A stretch of DNA of 64,000 bases from CAVXDY01 sp963721335. GTDB taxonomy: Bacteria > Actinomycetota > Thermoleophilia > Miltoncostaeales > Miltoncostaeaceae. The position numbers and the translations under genes are program-made. Numbering within the stretch: position 1 is the stretch's first letter; each line of letters opens with the position of its first letter. The notes under the pieces were generated by a model. It was not told the DNA's origin and searched no databases. It saw only the letters and a list, made by a program, of their open reading frames with translations. Shown piece by piece: positions 52,629 through 61,117 of this stretch. Location: NCBI GenBank assembly GCA_963721335.1, contig CAVRIV010000002.1, forward strand, positions 640,765 to 704,764. Reading direction: 5' to 3'.

Positions 52629-55057
52629 GGGTGCCGCTGTCCTGGCTGGAGGAGTACGTCAACCCCGGCCTGGCGCCGGAGGAGCTGGCGGCGCGCCTGT
52701 CGCGCTCCGGCACGCTGGTCGAGGCGATCCACCGCCTGGGCGTGCCGGCCGGGAACGGCAACCTCGGCGCCTTCCGGGTGGGGCGCGTGCTGGCGGCCGA
52801 GCCCCACCCGAACGCCGACCGCCTGCGCCTGTGCCGGGTCAACATCGGTGCCGGCGAGCCGAGCCAGATCGTCTGCGGCGCCCCCAACGTCGCCGCCGGG
52901 CAGACGGTGGCGGTCGCCCTCCCGGGCGCGCTCCTGCCGGGTGCGGAGGGTCCCCTGGGGGTGGCCACCCTGCGGGGGGTCGAGAGCAACGGGATGATCC
53001 TCTCGGCCACGGAGCTGCGGCTCGGCGAGGACGCCGCCGGGATCATGGTCCTCGACGACGGCATCGCCCCGGGCACGCCGCTCGCGGACGTGCTCCCGCT
53101 GTCGGAGACGGTCCTCGAGCTCGAGATCACCTCCAACCGTCCCGACTGCCTGGGGATCTGGGGTGTCGCGCGGGAGGTGCACGCGGTCACCGGCGCGCCG
53201 CTGCGGCCGCTCGACGAGTCCGAGCCGCCGGCGGAGGGGGAGGGCAGCGCCCCGGACCACGCGGCCCTGGAGGTGCGCGCCCCGGACCTGTGCCCGCGCT
53301 ACATGGCCCGGGTGCTGACCGACGTGACCGTGGGCCCCTCGCCCGCCTGGCTGCGGGGCCGCCTCGAGGCCGCCGGGATGCGCTCGATCAACAACGTGGT
53401 GGACGTGACCAACTACGCGATGCTGCTCACCGCGCAGCCGCTGCACGCGTTCGACCTCGACCGTCTCGCCGGCGGACGGGTGGTCGTCCGCCGCGCCGAG
53501 GAGGGCGAGCGCATCGTCACCCTCGACGGGCAGGAGCGGACGCTCGACCCCTCGGTGCTGGCGATCTGCGACGCCGAGCGGCCGGCCGTGATCGCCGGCA
53601 TCTTCGGCGCCGAGTTCGCCGAGGTGGGGCCGGGGACCACCCGGGTGCTGCTGGAGGCGGCGACGTTCGACGGCCCGGCCATCCTGAACGCGTCGCTGGC
53701 GCTGGGCCTGCGCACCGAGTCGAGCAGCCGCTTCGAGAAGGGCCTGCCCCGCGAGCTGCCCCCGCGCGCGATGGCGATCGCCTGCCGCCTCCTGGTCGAG
53801 CTGTGCGGCGCGCGACTGGTGCCGGGCGCCCTCGACGCGCACGTCCCCTCGCCCGAGCGGCCGCCCGTGCGCATGCGGTGGGCGCGGCTGCCGGCCGTGC
53901 TCGGCATCGAGGTGCCGCGCGAGGAGGCGGCCGGGATCCTTCAGCGGCTGGGCTGCGAGGTGGTGGTCGACGACGAGGGGCTCACGGCGCGGGTGCCGTT
54001 CGAGCGGGCGCGCGACCTCACCCGCGAGATCGACCTGATCGAGGAGGTGGCGCGGATCCACGGCCTCGATGCGATCCCGACGGCCATGCCGTGCGTCGTC
54101 GGGCGGGGGCGGCGCACCCCGGCCCAGGCGCTCGAGCAGCGCCTCGCCCGCCTCGCCGCCGACCTCGGTCTCTCGGAGGCGGTGACCTACCACATGGTGC
54201 CGGAGTCCGACGCCGACGCGCTCCGCCTGGCCGACGACGACCCCCGCCGCGAGGTGGTGCGGCTCGCCCACCCGATGAGCGCCGAGATGGCGGTGATGCG
54301 TCGCTCGATGCTCCCCGGCCTGCTCCGGGCGGTCGCCCGCAACCAGGCCCGCCAGCGCGCGGACGGCGGGCTCTTCGAGACCGGGCGGACGTACGCGCCG
54401 CTACCCGACGGCCAGGCCGAGGAGCGGCGCTTCCTGGCGGCCGTCCAGTGGGGCCGCGTCGGAGGGCTGGGCTGGCGCGAGCGAGGCCGCCCGGCCGACC
54501 TCTACACCGCGAGCGGGCTCGCGGCGGCCCTGGCGCGCGCGGCGCGCGTGGAGGTCGAGCCCCAGCCGAACGCGGCCCGCTATTTCCACCCGGTTCGCCA
54601 GGCGCGGATGGCGTCCGGCGGGCGCACGGTCGGGTGGGTGGGGGAGGTCCATCCGCTCGTGCTGCGCGCGTTCGACGTCGCTCCCCCGGTGGCCGCGGTG
54701 GTACTCGACCTCGACGCGCTCCTGGCCGCCGGCCCGGACGGGCCGCGCGCGTTCCGCGAGGTCCTCACCGTCCCCGTGTCCACCCGGGACGTGGCCGTGG
54801 TCGTGCCGGAGGACGTGCGGTCGGCCGACCTCGTGGCCGCCGCGCGGGCGGCGGGCGGAGCGGAGCTGCGCGAGGTGAGCGTCTTCGACCGCTACGCGGG
54901 CGAGCAGGTGGAGCCGGGCCACGTGAGCCTGGCGCTGCGGCTGGCCCTGGCGGACCCCGAGCGCACGCTCACCGACGAGGAGATCGAGGCGGCGGTCGAG
55001 CGCGTGCGGGCCGGGCTCGAGGCCGCCGGCGCCCGCCCGCGGGAATCGGCGTCGTGA
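52625..55057 (+). CDS. pheT: Phenylalanyl-tRNA synthetase beta subunit
   Basis: 810 residues from GTG 52625 (VRVPLSWLEEYVNPGL), overlapping the pheS stop. Domains in order are an N-terminal part with a tRNA-binding OB fold (about 40-150, HPNADRLRLCRVNIG and QIVCGAPNVAAGQ), the B3/B4 editing domain (RSINNVVDVTNYAMLL), B5 (RLPAVLGIEVPREEAAGILQ), the catalytic-like core (EAVTYHMVPE) and the C-terminal ferredoxin-fold anticodon-binding domain (VPVSTRDVAVVVPEDV). Length is normal. argC follows with a four-base overlap. Confidence 0.97.
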   Translation: MRVPLSWLEEYVNPGLAPEELAARLSRSGTLVEAIHRLGVPAGNGNLGAFRVGRVLAAEPHPNADRLRLCRVNIGAGEPSQIVCGAPNVAAGQTVAVALPGALLPGAEGPLGVATLRGVESNGMILSATELRLGEDAAGIMVLDDGIAPGTPLADVLPLSETVLELEITSNRPDCLGIWGVAREVHAVTGAPLRPLDESEPPAEGEGSAPDHAALEVRAPDLCPRYMARVLTDVTVGPSPAWLRGRLEAAGMRSINNVVDVTNYAMLLTAQPLHAFDLDRLAGGRVVVRRAEEGERIVTLDGQERTLDPSVLAICDAERPAVIAGIFGAEFAEVGPGTTRVLLEAATFDGPAILNASLALGLRTESSSRFEKGLPRELPPRAMAIACRLLVELCGARLVPGALDAHVPSPERPPVRMRWARLPAVLGIEVPREEAAGILQRLGCEVVVDDEGLTARVPFERARDLTREIDLIEEVARIHGLDAIPTAMPCVVGRGRRTPAQALEQRLARLAADLGLSEAVTYHMVPESDADALRLADDDPRREVVRLAHPMSAEMAVMRRSMLPGLLRAVARNQARQRADGGLFETGRTYAPLPDGQAEERRFLAAVQWGRVGGLGWRERGRPADLYTASGLAAALARAARVEVEPQPNAARYFHPVRQARMASGGRTVGWVGEVHPLVLRAFDVAPPVAAVVLDLDALLAAGPDGPRAFREVLTVPVSTRDVAVVVPEDVRSADLVAAARAAGGAELREVSVFDRYAGEQVEPGHVSLALRLALADPERTLTDEEIEAAVERVRAGLEAAGARPRESAS

Positions 55058-56037
55058 GCGCCCGCGTCCACGTGTTCGGGGCGGCCGGCTTCGCCGGCGC
55101 CCAGCTCACCGAGCTGCTCGACCGCCATCCCGGCCTGGAGCTGGGCGTGATCACGGCCCGCGGCGACGCCGGCCGGCGGCTGGTGGAGGTCGCCCCCGAG
55201 TACCGGGTCGAGCGCCGCCTGGAGGAGCCCGACGTCCAGGCGGTCGATGCGGGCGACCTGGTGGCGGTCTGCTACCCGCACGCCGAGGCGGCGGTTCTGG
55301 TGGCGGAGCTTCTCGATCGGGGCGCGCGGGTGGTCGACGTCTCGGCGGATCACCGGCTGCGCGACCCCGCCCTCTACCCGCCGGTCTACGGGTTCGAGCA
55401 TCCTCGTCCCGACCTGCTGGCCGAGGCGGTCTACGGGCTGCCCGAGCGGTACCGCGACGCCATCGGGCCCGCCCGCCTGGTGGCCAACCCCGGCTGCTTC
55501 CCGGAGGCGAGCCTGCTGGCGCTGCTCCCGCTGGCCGGCCGCCTGAGCGAGGTGGTGATCGACGCCAAGAGCGGGGTCAGCGGCGCCGGTCGCACCCCCA
55601 CGGACACGGTCCACTACTCGCGCGCGGCCGACAACGTGAGCCCGTACAAGGTCTATGCGCACCGCCACGCCCCCGAGATCGAGCAGGAGCTGGGAACCCC
55701 GGTCACGTTCACGCCCCACCTCGTGTCCGTGGACCGGGGGCTCCTCGCCACCTGCTACGCGCGCCTGGCCGAGGGACCCGTGCACCCCGACGACCTCGCC
55801 GGCCTCTACCGCGACTTCTACGCCGGCCACCCCTTCGTGGAGGTCGTGGACGCCCCGCCGGGCATGCGCGCCGTGCAGCGCACCAACTTCGCCCAGGTCT
55901 GCCCGGTGGCCGACCCGCGGGGAGGGCGGGTGACCGTCTTCGGCGTGATCGACAACCTCGGCAAGGGCGCGGCCGGCCAGGCCCTGCAGAACCTGAACCT
56001 GATGGCGGGCCTCCCCGAGACCGAGGGCCTGCTCTGA
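55054..56037 (+). CDS. argC: N-acetyl-gamma-glutamyl-phosphate reductase
   Basis: 327 residues from GTG 55054, overlapping pheT. NADPH-dependent third step of arginine synthesis. The Rossmann start VHVFGAAGFAGAQLTELLDR, DVSADHRLRD, YGLPERYRD and the catalytic Cys in NPGCFPE are seen, followed by DAKSGVSGAGR and the His-containing YKVYAHRHAPEIEQ. Length slightly below the usual 340-350. argJ follows directly, as in actinobacterial arg clusters. Confidence 0.95.
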   Translation: MSARVHVFGAAGFAGAQLTELLDRHPGLELGVITARGDAGRRLVEVAPEYRVERRLEEPDVQAVDAGDLVAVCYPHAEAAVLVAELLDRGARVVDVSADHRLRDPALYPPVYGFEHPRPDLLAEAVYGLPERYRDAIGPARLVANPGCFPEASLLALLPLAGRLSEVVIDAKSGVSGAGRTPTDTVHYSRAADNVSPYKVYAHRHAPEIEQELGTPVTFTPHLVSVDRGLLATCYARLAEGPVHPDDLAGLYRDFYAGHPFVEVVDAPPGMRAVQRTNFAQVCPVADPRGGRVTVFGVIDNLGKGAAGQALQNLNLMAGLPETEGLL

Positions 56038-56051
56038 CCCTCGCGCCCGTC

Positions 56052-57254
56052 GTGCGCGACGACTGGATCGACGCGCCGGAGGGGCTCGCCCCGGTGCCCG
56101 GCGGCTCGGTCACCAGCCCGGCCGGCGTCGAGGCCGCGGGGGTGGCGTGCGGGCTGAAGCCCTCGGGGGCCCTCGATCTGGGACTGCTGCGCTGTGCGGC
56201 GCCCGGCGCCTCGGCCCTGGTCGACACGGCCAGCGCCCTCCCGTCGGCGCCCGTGCTCCACAACCGCGGGCTCGACCGGGCGCGGATCCGCGCCGTCGTG
56301 GTGAACGCGGGGAGCGCCAACGCGGCCACCGGATCGCCCGGCCTCGAGGACGCCCGCGCCATGGCGGCGCGCGCCGCGGCCCGTCTCGGGCTCGACCCCG
56401 GCGAGGTGGCCGTGTCGAGCACCGGCACGATCGGCGACCGCCTCGACATGGGCATGGTGGGGGCGGGCATCGACGGCGCGGCGCAGACGCTCTCGGCCCG
56501 CGGCGGCGACGATTTCGGCCGGGCCATCTGCACCACCGACCGCGCGCCGAAGGGCGGGGCGTTCCGCCTGCCGCTCGGCGGCCGCGAGGTGACGATCGGC
56601 GCCGCGGCGAAGGGCGCCGGGATGATCTCCCCGAGGATGGCCACGATGCTGGCCTACGTGACCGTCGACGTCCCCGTCGCGGCCCACGACCTCCAGGCGA
56701 TGACCGCCGCCGCGGCCGCCGCCTCGTTCAACCGCATCAGCGTGGACGGCCAGATGAGCCCGTCCGACACCCTTCTGGTGATGGCGTCCGGCGACGGCGC
56801 CCCCCTCTCCGGCGGCGAGCGCGACCGGCTCGCCCACGGCCTCGAGGCCGTCTGCCGCTGGCTGGCGATCCAGATGGTGAAGGACGGGGAGGGGGCCGCG
56901 CACGCCGTGCGCGTGGTGGTGACCGGAGCCCGCGACGCGGCCGAGGCCGAGACCGTCGCGCGGGCGATCGGCGACTCACAACTGGTGAAGACCGCCGTCT
57001 TCGGCGAGGACCCCAACTGGGGCCGGGTGAGCCAGGCGGTGGGGATGGCCCTCGCCGGCGCCGGCGGGACGGTGCAGGAGCCGGTCGTGAGCGTGGACGG
57101 CGTTCCCTACGCCTCGACGCAGGCGCTCGAGGTGCTGGGCCGGGAGGAGTACGACCTCGAGGTGGCCCTCGGCCGCGGCGACGCCGCCTCGCACGTCTGG
57201 GTGTCCGACCTCGGCCACGGCTACATCACGATCAACGCCGAGTACCACACCTAG
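56052..57254 (+). CDS. argJ: Glutamate N-acetyltransferase / amino-acid N-acetyltransferase
   Basis: 400 residues from GTG 56052; argC ends 14 bases upstream. ArgJ moves the acetyl group from acetylornithine to glutamate and in some organisms also uses acetyl-CoA. The precursor cleaves itself before the nucleophilic Thr in KGAGMISPRMATMLAY, here intact. Other family motifs are VNAGSANAATG, SSTGTIGDRLDM, TVDVPVAAHDL and EDPNWGRV. argB and argD do not follow: the next gene is an unrelated metal locus, so the arg operon is interrupted here. Confidence 0.95.
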   Translation: MRDDWIDAPEGLAPVPGGSVTSPAGVEAAGVACGLKPSGALDLGLLRCAAPGASALVDTASALPSAPVLHNRGLDRARIRAVVVNAGSANAATGSPGLEDARAMAARAAARLGLDPGEVAVSSTGTIGDRLDMGMVGAGIDGAAQTLSARGGDDFGRAICTTDRAPKGGAFRLPLGGREVTIGAAAKGAGMISPRMATMLAYVTVDVPVAAHDLQAMTAAAAAASFNRISVDGQMSPSDTLLVMASGDGAPLSGGERDRLAHGLEAVCRWLAIQMVKDGEGAAHAVRVVVTGARDAAEAETVARAIGDSQLVKTAVFGEDPNWGRVSQAVGMALAGAGGTVQEPVVSVDGVPYASTQALEVLGREEYDLEVALGRGDAASHVWVSDLGHGYITINAEYHT

Positions 57255-57258
57255 GGCG

Positions 57259-57271
57259 CCGCCTTCGGCGG
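57259..57271 (+). terminator. Short hairpin after argJ
   Basis: CCGCC-TTC-GGCGG five bases after the argJ stop, in a run of G and C; weak, no U-tract, but it marks the end of the arg operon before the metal locus. Confidence 0.35.
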
Positions 57272-57318
57272 GGCGGGCCGGCGACCAGCCTCAGCGGTCG
57301 GCCGAGCCGCCTCACTCC

Positions 57319-57347
57319 TTGAAACTAGCCAAGACTAGGTCTACTAA
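57319..57347 (+). promoter_or_regulatory. Promoter of the metal locus (TTGAAA-17-TACTAA), leaderless
   Basis: TTGAAA at 57319-57324, a 17-base spacer and TACTAA at 57342-57347, ending six bases before GTG 57354, so the predicted +1 is the start codon. The A/T-rich stretch is conspicuous in this GC-rich DNA. Confidence 0.65.
57332..57342. promoter_or_regulatory. Candidate operator AGACTAGGTCT inside the promoter spacer
   Basis: AGAC-TAG-GTCT has perfectly complementary arms and lies between the -35 and -10 elements, with a related ACTAG repeat just upstream (57324-57328). The location suits a metal-responsive repressor or a MerR-type activator; the regulator is not in the window. Confidence 0.45.
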
Positions 57348-57353
57348 TAAGCC

Positions 57354-58364
57354 GTGGCTAGGAAAGGTCTGACGCGCCGCCAGGTGCTGGTGGGCGCCGC
57401 GCCGGTGATCGCCGCGCTCCCGATGGCCGGCCTGGTCGCGACCCCCGCCCTGTCGGGTGGCGCGACCGCCCGTGAGGGCGCCGCCGGAAGCACCGCCGCG
57501 GGCCACGGTCACGCGGCGATGATCGGAGCCACGGTGCCCGCTCCGGGCGGCCCCGGCGATCTCGACCGCCTGCTGATCCCGCCCCCCGCGCTTCCGCACC
57601 AGCCCGGGCGCGTCCGCCGGTACGAGCTGGTGGCCCTCGACCGCGACATCGAGGTGGCGGAGGGGGTGACCTTCGCCGCCTGGACATACAACGGCACGGT
57701 GCCCGGTCCGGTGATCCGCGCCACGGAGGACGACATCCTCGAGGTCGCGTTCACCAACGGCGGCTCGCACCCGCACACGATCCACTTCCACGGGATCCAC
57801 CCCTCGAACATGGACGGCGTCTTCGAGGTGGTGGACCCGGGCGACTCGTTCACGTACCGCTTCCCGGCCCGCCCCTACGGCATGCAGCTCTACCACTGCC
57901 ACTCGACGCCGCTGAAGAAGCACATCCACAAGGGCCTGTACGGCGCGTTCATCATCGACCCGCCGGAGCCGCGGCGCCCGGCTCACGAGCTCGTGATGGT
58001 GATGAACGGCTACGACACGGACGGGGACGGCGAGAACAACTTCTACACGGTGAACGGCAAGGCGTTCTACTACGCCAAGTACCCGATCCGGGTGCGGCGC
58101 TCGGAGACCCTCCGGATCCACCTGGCGAACCTGACCGAGTTCGACCTCATCAACTCGTTCCACCTCCACGGCGAGTTCTTCCGCTACTACCGCACCGGCA
58201 GCACCGACCAGTTCGAGTACACGGACACGGTGGTCCAGTGCCAGGGCGAGCGCGGGATCATCGAGATCGACTGGCACAACGCGGGGACGTTCATGTTCCA
58301 CGCCCACCAGTCCGAGTTCGCGGAGCTGGGGTGGATGGGCTACTTCGACGTGCGGGACGAATGA
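57354..58364 (+). CDS. Tat-exported two-domain multicopper oxidase
   Basis: 336 residues. The start RKGLTRRQVLVGAAP is a twin-arginine signal. A His-containing linker (GHGHAAM) follows, then two cupredoxin domains. Copper ligands are seen as HPHTIHFHGIH (about 138-148), YHCHSTPLKKHIH (about 179-191, with the type 1 Cys), HLHGEFF (about 270) and HAHQSEF (about 316). The second domain has no Cys, so a single type 1 site is expected, as in two-domain laccase- or nitrite-reductase-like enzymes. It shares a four-base overlap with a ZIP metal transporter. Oxidising Fe(II), Mn(II) or Cu(I) before uptake is a reasonable inference. Confidence 0.85.
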   Translation: MARKGLTRRQVLVGAAPVIAALPMAGLVATPALSGGATAREGAAGSTAAGHGHAAMIGATVPAPGGPGDLDRLLIPPPALPHQPGRVRRYELVALDRDIEVAEGVTFAAWTYNGTVPGPVIRATEDDILEVAFTNGGSHPHTIHFHGIHPSNMDGVFEVVDPGDSFTYRFPARPYGMQLYHCHSTPLKKHIHKGLYGAFIIDPPEPRRPAHELVMVMNGYDTDGDGENNFYTVNGKAFYYAKYPIRVRRSETLRIHLANLTEFDLINSFHLHGEFFRYYRTGSTDQFEYTDTVVQCQGERGIIEIDWHNAGTFMFHAHQSEFAELGWMGYFDVRDE

Positions 58365-59581
58365 GCACGGAGTCGATCGGCGCGCGGGGCGGCGGTGGCG
58401 GCTGGGGCATGCGCCTGCTGGTGCTGGTGCCGATCGTCCTGCTGGTGGCGATCGCGGCGGCCTTCGTGTCGTCGGGCGGCTCGATCACCGGCCTCGTGGG
58501 GACCTCCCCTCCCGCGGCCGACGCGCTCGACCTGCGCCGGGTGGAGTTCCACCCGGGTGAGATCCGCGTCCTGGTGCGCAACCCCCAGGCCGACGACATC
58601 ACGATCGCGACGGTCACGGTGGACGACGCGGTCTACCCCTTCACGACCGACGGTCCGGACACGCTGGGGCGCCTGCGCTCGACCACGGTCGAGATCCCGT
58701 TCGACTGGGTCGAGGACGATCCGTACACGATCGGGGTCACCAGCTCGACCGGGATCCAGAGCGTGACCGAGGTGCCCGCCGCCGTGGAGACCCCGGGGGC
58801 GAGCGGCCGGAGCGTGGGCGGCTACGCACTGATCGGCTTCCTCGTGGGCGTGGTCCCCATCGGGCTCGGGATGCTGTGGCTGCCGTCGCTGCGGCGCGCG
58901 GATCCGCGCCTGCTGGCCGCGTTCATGGCCCTCACGGGCGGCCTCCTCACCTTCCTGGCCGTCGATGCGCTGTCGGAGGCGCTGGAGCTCCAGGCCGGGC
59001 TGCCCAGCGCGCTCGGCGGGCCCGGGCTGGTGCTGCTGGGGGTGGCGGCGAGCTATCTGGCCCTGTCGTGGGTGGCCCAGCGCTTCTCGGCGCGCGGATC
59101 GGAGTCCGGCGGCCGCGCGCAGCCCCTCCAGGGGCTCGCCCTGGCGTCGCTGATCGCCGTGGGCATCGGCCTGCACAACCTGGGAGAGGGCCTCGCCATC
59201 GGGTCGTCGTTCGCCGTGGGCGAGCTGGCCCTCGGCACCTTCCTGATCGTCGGCTTCATGGTCCACAACGTGACCGAGGGCCTGGGCATCGCGGTCCCCG
59301 TGGCCGAGGGGCGCTCGGTCGGGGTCGGGCGCCTGGCGATCCTGGCCCTGGTGGCGGGGGCGCCGGCCATCGTCGGCGCCTGGATCGGCGGCTTCCTGGT
59401 GAACGACGTGCTGGCGGTGCTGTTCTTCTCGGTCGCGGTGGGGGCCGCCCTCCAGGTGGTGGTGGAGGTCGGGCGCTACCTCGCCCGGCGCGCGCCCGGC
59501 GGGCTCGGCTCGGGATGGGTGGTCGGCGGCTTCCTCGCCGGCGTCGTGGTCATGTACCTGACGAGCCTCCTGGCGGGCTGA
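58361..59581 (+). CDS. ZIP-family metal transporter with extracytoplasmic N-terminal domain
   Basis: 406 residues from ATG 58361, overlapping the oxidase stop. One N-terminal membrane helix (about 17-38) is followed by about 95 residues of predicted beta-rich extracytoplasmic domain (LDLRRVEFHPGEIRVLVRNP, VDDAVYPFTTDG). The ZIP transporter comes next, with the metal-site motifs HNLGEGLAIG and HNVTEGLGIA in adjacent helices. The added N-terminal domain is not part of the ordinary ZIP fold. Zinc, iron or manganese uptake is possible. The 3' end overlaps the convergent CDF gene by 32 bases. Confidence 0.88.
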   Translation: MSTESIGARGGGGGWGMRLLVLVPIVLLVAIAAAFVSSGGSITGLVGTSPPAADALDLRRVEFHPGEIRVLVRNPQADDITIATVTVDDAVYPFTTDGPDTLGRLRSTTVEIPFDWVEDDPYTIGVTSSTGIQSVTEVPAAVETPGASGRSVGGYALIGFLVGVVPIGLGMLWLPSLRRADPRLLAAFMALTGGLLTFLAVDALSEALELQAGLPSALGGPGLVLLGVAASYLALSWVAQRFSARGSESGGRAQPLQGLALASLIAVGIGLHNLGEGLAIGSSFAVGELALGTFLIVGFMVHNVTEGLGIAVPVAEGRSVGVGRLAILALVAGAPAIVGAWIGGFLVNDVLAVLFFSVAVGAALQVVVEVGRYLARRAPGGLGSGWVVGGFLAGVVVMYLTSLLAG

Positions 59582-60509
59582 GGTCGCGGCCGGACACCGG
59601 GTGCAGGCGCCCGGTGTGATCGGTGTGCTCCACCTGGAGGGTCGTGTGGTGCAGGCCGAACTCGGCGTCGAGCATCCGCGACAGCTCGCGCCGGCGGGCG
59701 TGGCAGTCCTCGTCCGGGCCCACCAGGACGTGCGCCGACAGGGCGGGGAAGCCCGAGGTGATGGTCCAGATGTGGAGGTCGTGGACCTCGCGCACGCCCG
59801 GCACGGCGGCCATGCGCCGGCCCACCGCCTGAGCGTCGATCCCCTCGGGGGTGCCCTCCAGCAGCACGGCGACCGACTCGCGCAGCACGCGCCAGGAGCT
59901 GCCCAGCACGAGCGCGCCGATCGCGATGGCGATGACCGGGTCGGCGCGCAGCCACCCCAGGGTCAGCACCAGGACCGCGGCGATCACCACGCCCGCCGAG
60001 CCGAGCAGGTCGGCGAGGACGTGGAGGCCGGCCGCGCGCACGTTCAGGCTCTGGCTGCTCGCGCGCCAGAGGATGGTCGCTCCCACGGCGTTGACCACCA
60101 GCCCGGCCAGCCCGATCCCCAGCGTCACGGTGCCGTCGACGTCGGGCGGTGAGGAGAGGCGCCCGGCCGCCTCGACGATGATCCAGATCGCCACCGCCAC
60201 CAGGGCGACCCCGTTGGCGAGCGCCGCCAGGATCTCGGCGCGCCGGTAGCCGAAGCTCAGCCGCGCCGGGGCCGGGCGCCGGGCGAGCCAGATCGCGCCC
60301 AGCGCGAGGCCCAGCGAGGCGGCGTCGGAGAGCATGTGGGCCGCGTCGGCCAGCAGCGCGAGGCTGCCCGCGACCAGCCCCCCGGCCACCTCGGCGACCG
60401 CGAACAGGGCCGTGAGCGTGAGGACCGCGGCCAGGGCCCGGACATCCCGCGAGCGGTCGGGCTCGTGCCCGTGAGTGCCGTGACGACCCATCGACGGCGA
60501 CGATGCCAC
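59550..60509 (-). CDS. Cation diffusion facilitator (CzcD/ZitB-like)
   Basis: 319 residues. It exports divalent metal (usually Zn) in exchange for protons. A His-rich N-terminus (MGRHGTHGHEPD) precedes six membrane helices with the metal-site motifs DAAHMLSD (helix 2) and HVLADLLGS (helix 5), then the cytoplasmic domain with VREVHDLHIWTI and TLQVEHTDH. ATG 60509 is used; ATG 60491 is possible. It opposes the ZIP importer, giving a metal-balance locus. Its upstream region ends at about 60,525, where unrelated sequence begins, so its promoter is probably missing. Confidence 0.9.
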   Translation of the reverse strand: MASSPSMGRHGTHGHEPDRSRDVRALAAVLTLTALFAVAEVAGGLVAGSLALLADAAHMLSDAASLGLALGAIWLARRPAPARLSFGYRRAEILAALANGVALVAVAIWIIVEAAGRLSSPPDVDGTVTLGIGLAGLVVNAVGATILWRASSQSLNVRAAGLHVLADLLGSAGVVIAAVLVLTLGWLRADPVIAIAIGALVLGSSWRVLRESVAVLLEGTPEGIDAQAVGRRMAAVPGVREVHDLHIWTITSGFPALSAHVLVGPDEDCHARRRELSRMLDAEFGLHHTTLQVEHTDHTGRLHPVSGRDLSPPGGSSGT

Positions 60510-60524
60510 CCCCGCCGGGACGCG

Positions 60525-60560
60525 TCACGCAGATGACGACCCCGAACTCGCCTCTGATGA
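60525..60560. other. Composition break and probable contig chimera junction
   Basis: To the left: GC-saturated actinobacterial coding. To the right: moderate-GC sequence with A/T-rich intergenic stretches and Chloroflexota-like genes. A response regulator entering from the right loses its similarity to family members within this interval and ends at a chance stop. Confidence 0.75.
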
Positions 60561-61016
60561 GCGAGCGGGCGGGACTAACCGGGCAAACTCGGCCACCACC
60601 TTGCGAGCTACCGACGGCTCGATCAAGGCCCCGCCGCTAACCACCGTGCGAATAGCCTCGGCCAACTCCTGACCCGACACCGCCTTGAGTAGATAACCCA
60701 ACGCTCCGGCCCGCAACCCATCAAAAACATAAGCATCATCGTCAAAGGTGGTTAAAATAATCACCCGCGCTTCGGGCCAGCGGGCACACAAACGCCAGGT
60801 CGCTTCGACCCCGTCCATTATGGGCATGCGAATGTCCATCAAAACCACATCAGGCTGGACGGCGGTGTAGGTTTCCAGGGCCACTTGCCCATCACCCGCT
60901 TCGCCGACGACTTCCAAATCCGGTTCCAATTCCAGCAAGGTGCGCAAGCCATCGCGCATCAGGCGTTGGTCGTCTACGAGCAAAACTCGAATAGGCTGGG
61001 GCACAAACTTCTCCAA
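60525..61016 (-). CDS. NarL/FixJ-family response regulator, cut before its HTH domain
   Basis: 163 residues. The receiver domain is complete: VLLVDDQRLMRDGLRTLLE (acidic pocket), the phospho-acceptor Asp in VVLMDIRMP, Thr in ILTTFDDD and Lys in YLLKAVSG. After VAEFARLVPPARS the protein ends in SSEASSGSSSA instead of the LuxR-type helix-turn-helix (LTERE..VL) expected in this family. The last residues come from the junction with actinobacterial DNA. It lies 101 bases downstream of a histidine kinase on the same strand, so the pair is a two-component system. It cannot bind DNA as given. Confidence 0.85.
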   Translation of the reverse strand: MEKFVPQPIRVLLVDDQRLMRDGLRTLLELEPDLEVVGEAGDGQVALETYTAVQPDVVLMDIRMPIMDGVEATWRLCARWPEARVIILTTFDDDAYVFDGLRAGALGYLLKAVSGQELAEAIRTVVSGGALIEPSVARKVVAEFARLVPPARSSEASSGSSSA

Positions 61017-61117
61017 ATCTCGACTTTCTACAATAACGTACTACGTAAGCTTTAGCTTGTCCATTTATTGGACAAGCAAGCGTGAGGTTTCCTAGTACAA
61101 AAAGGATCACTGTGGGT

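Noticed and set aside
52831..55053. A long frame running through pheT into argC on the same strand
   Set aside because: Only the part from GTG 55054 encodes ArgC; the upstream part is an Arg/Gly-rich out-of-frame translation of pheT.
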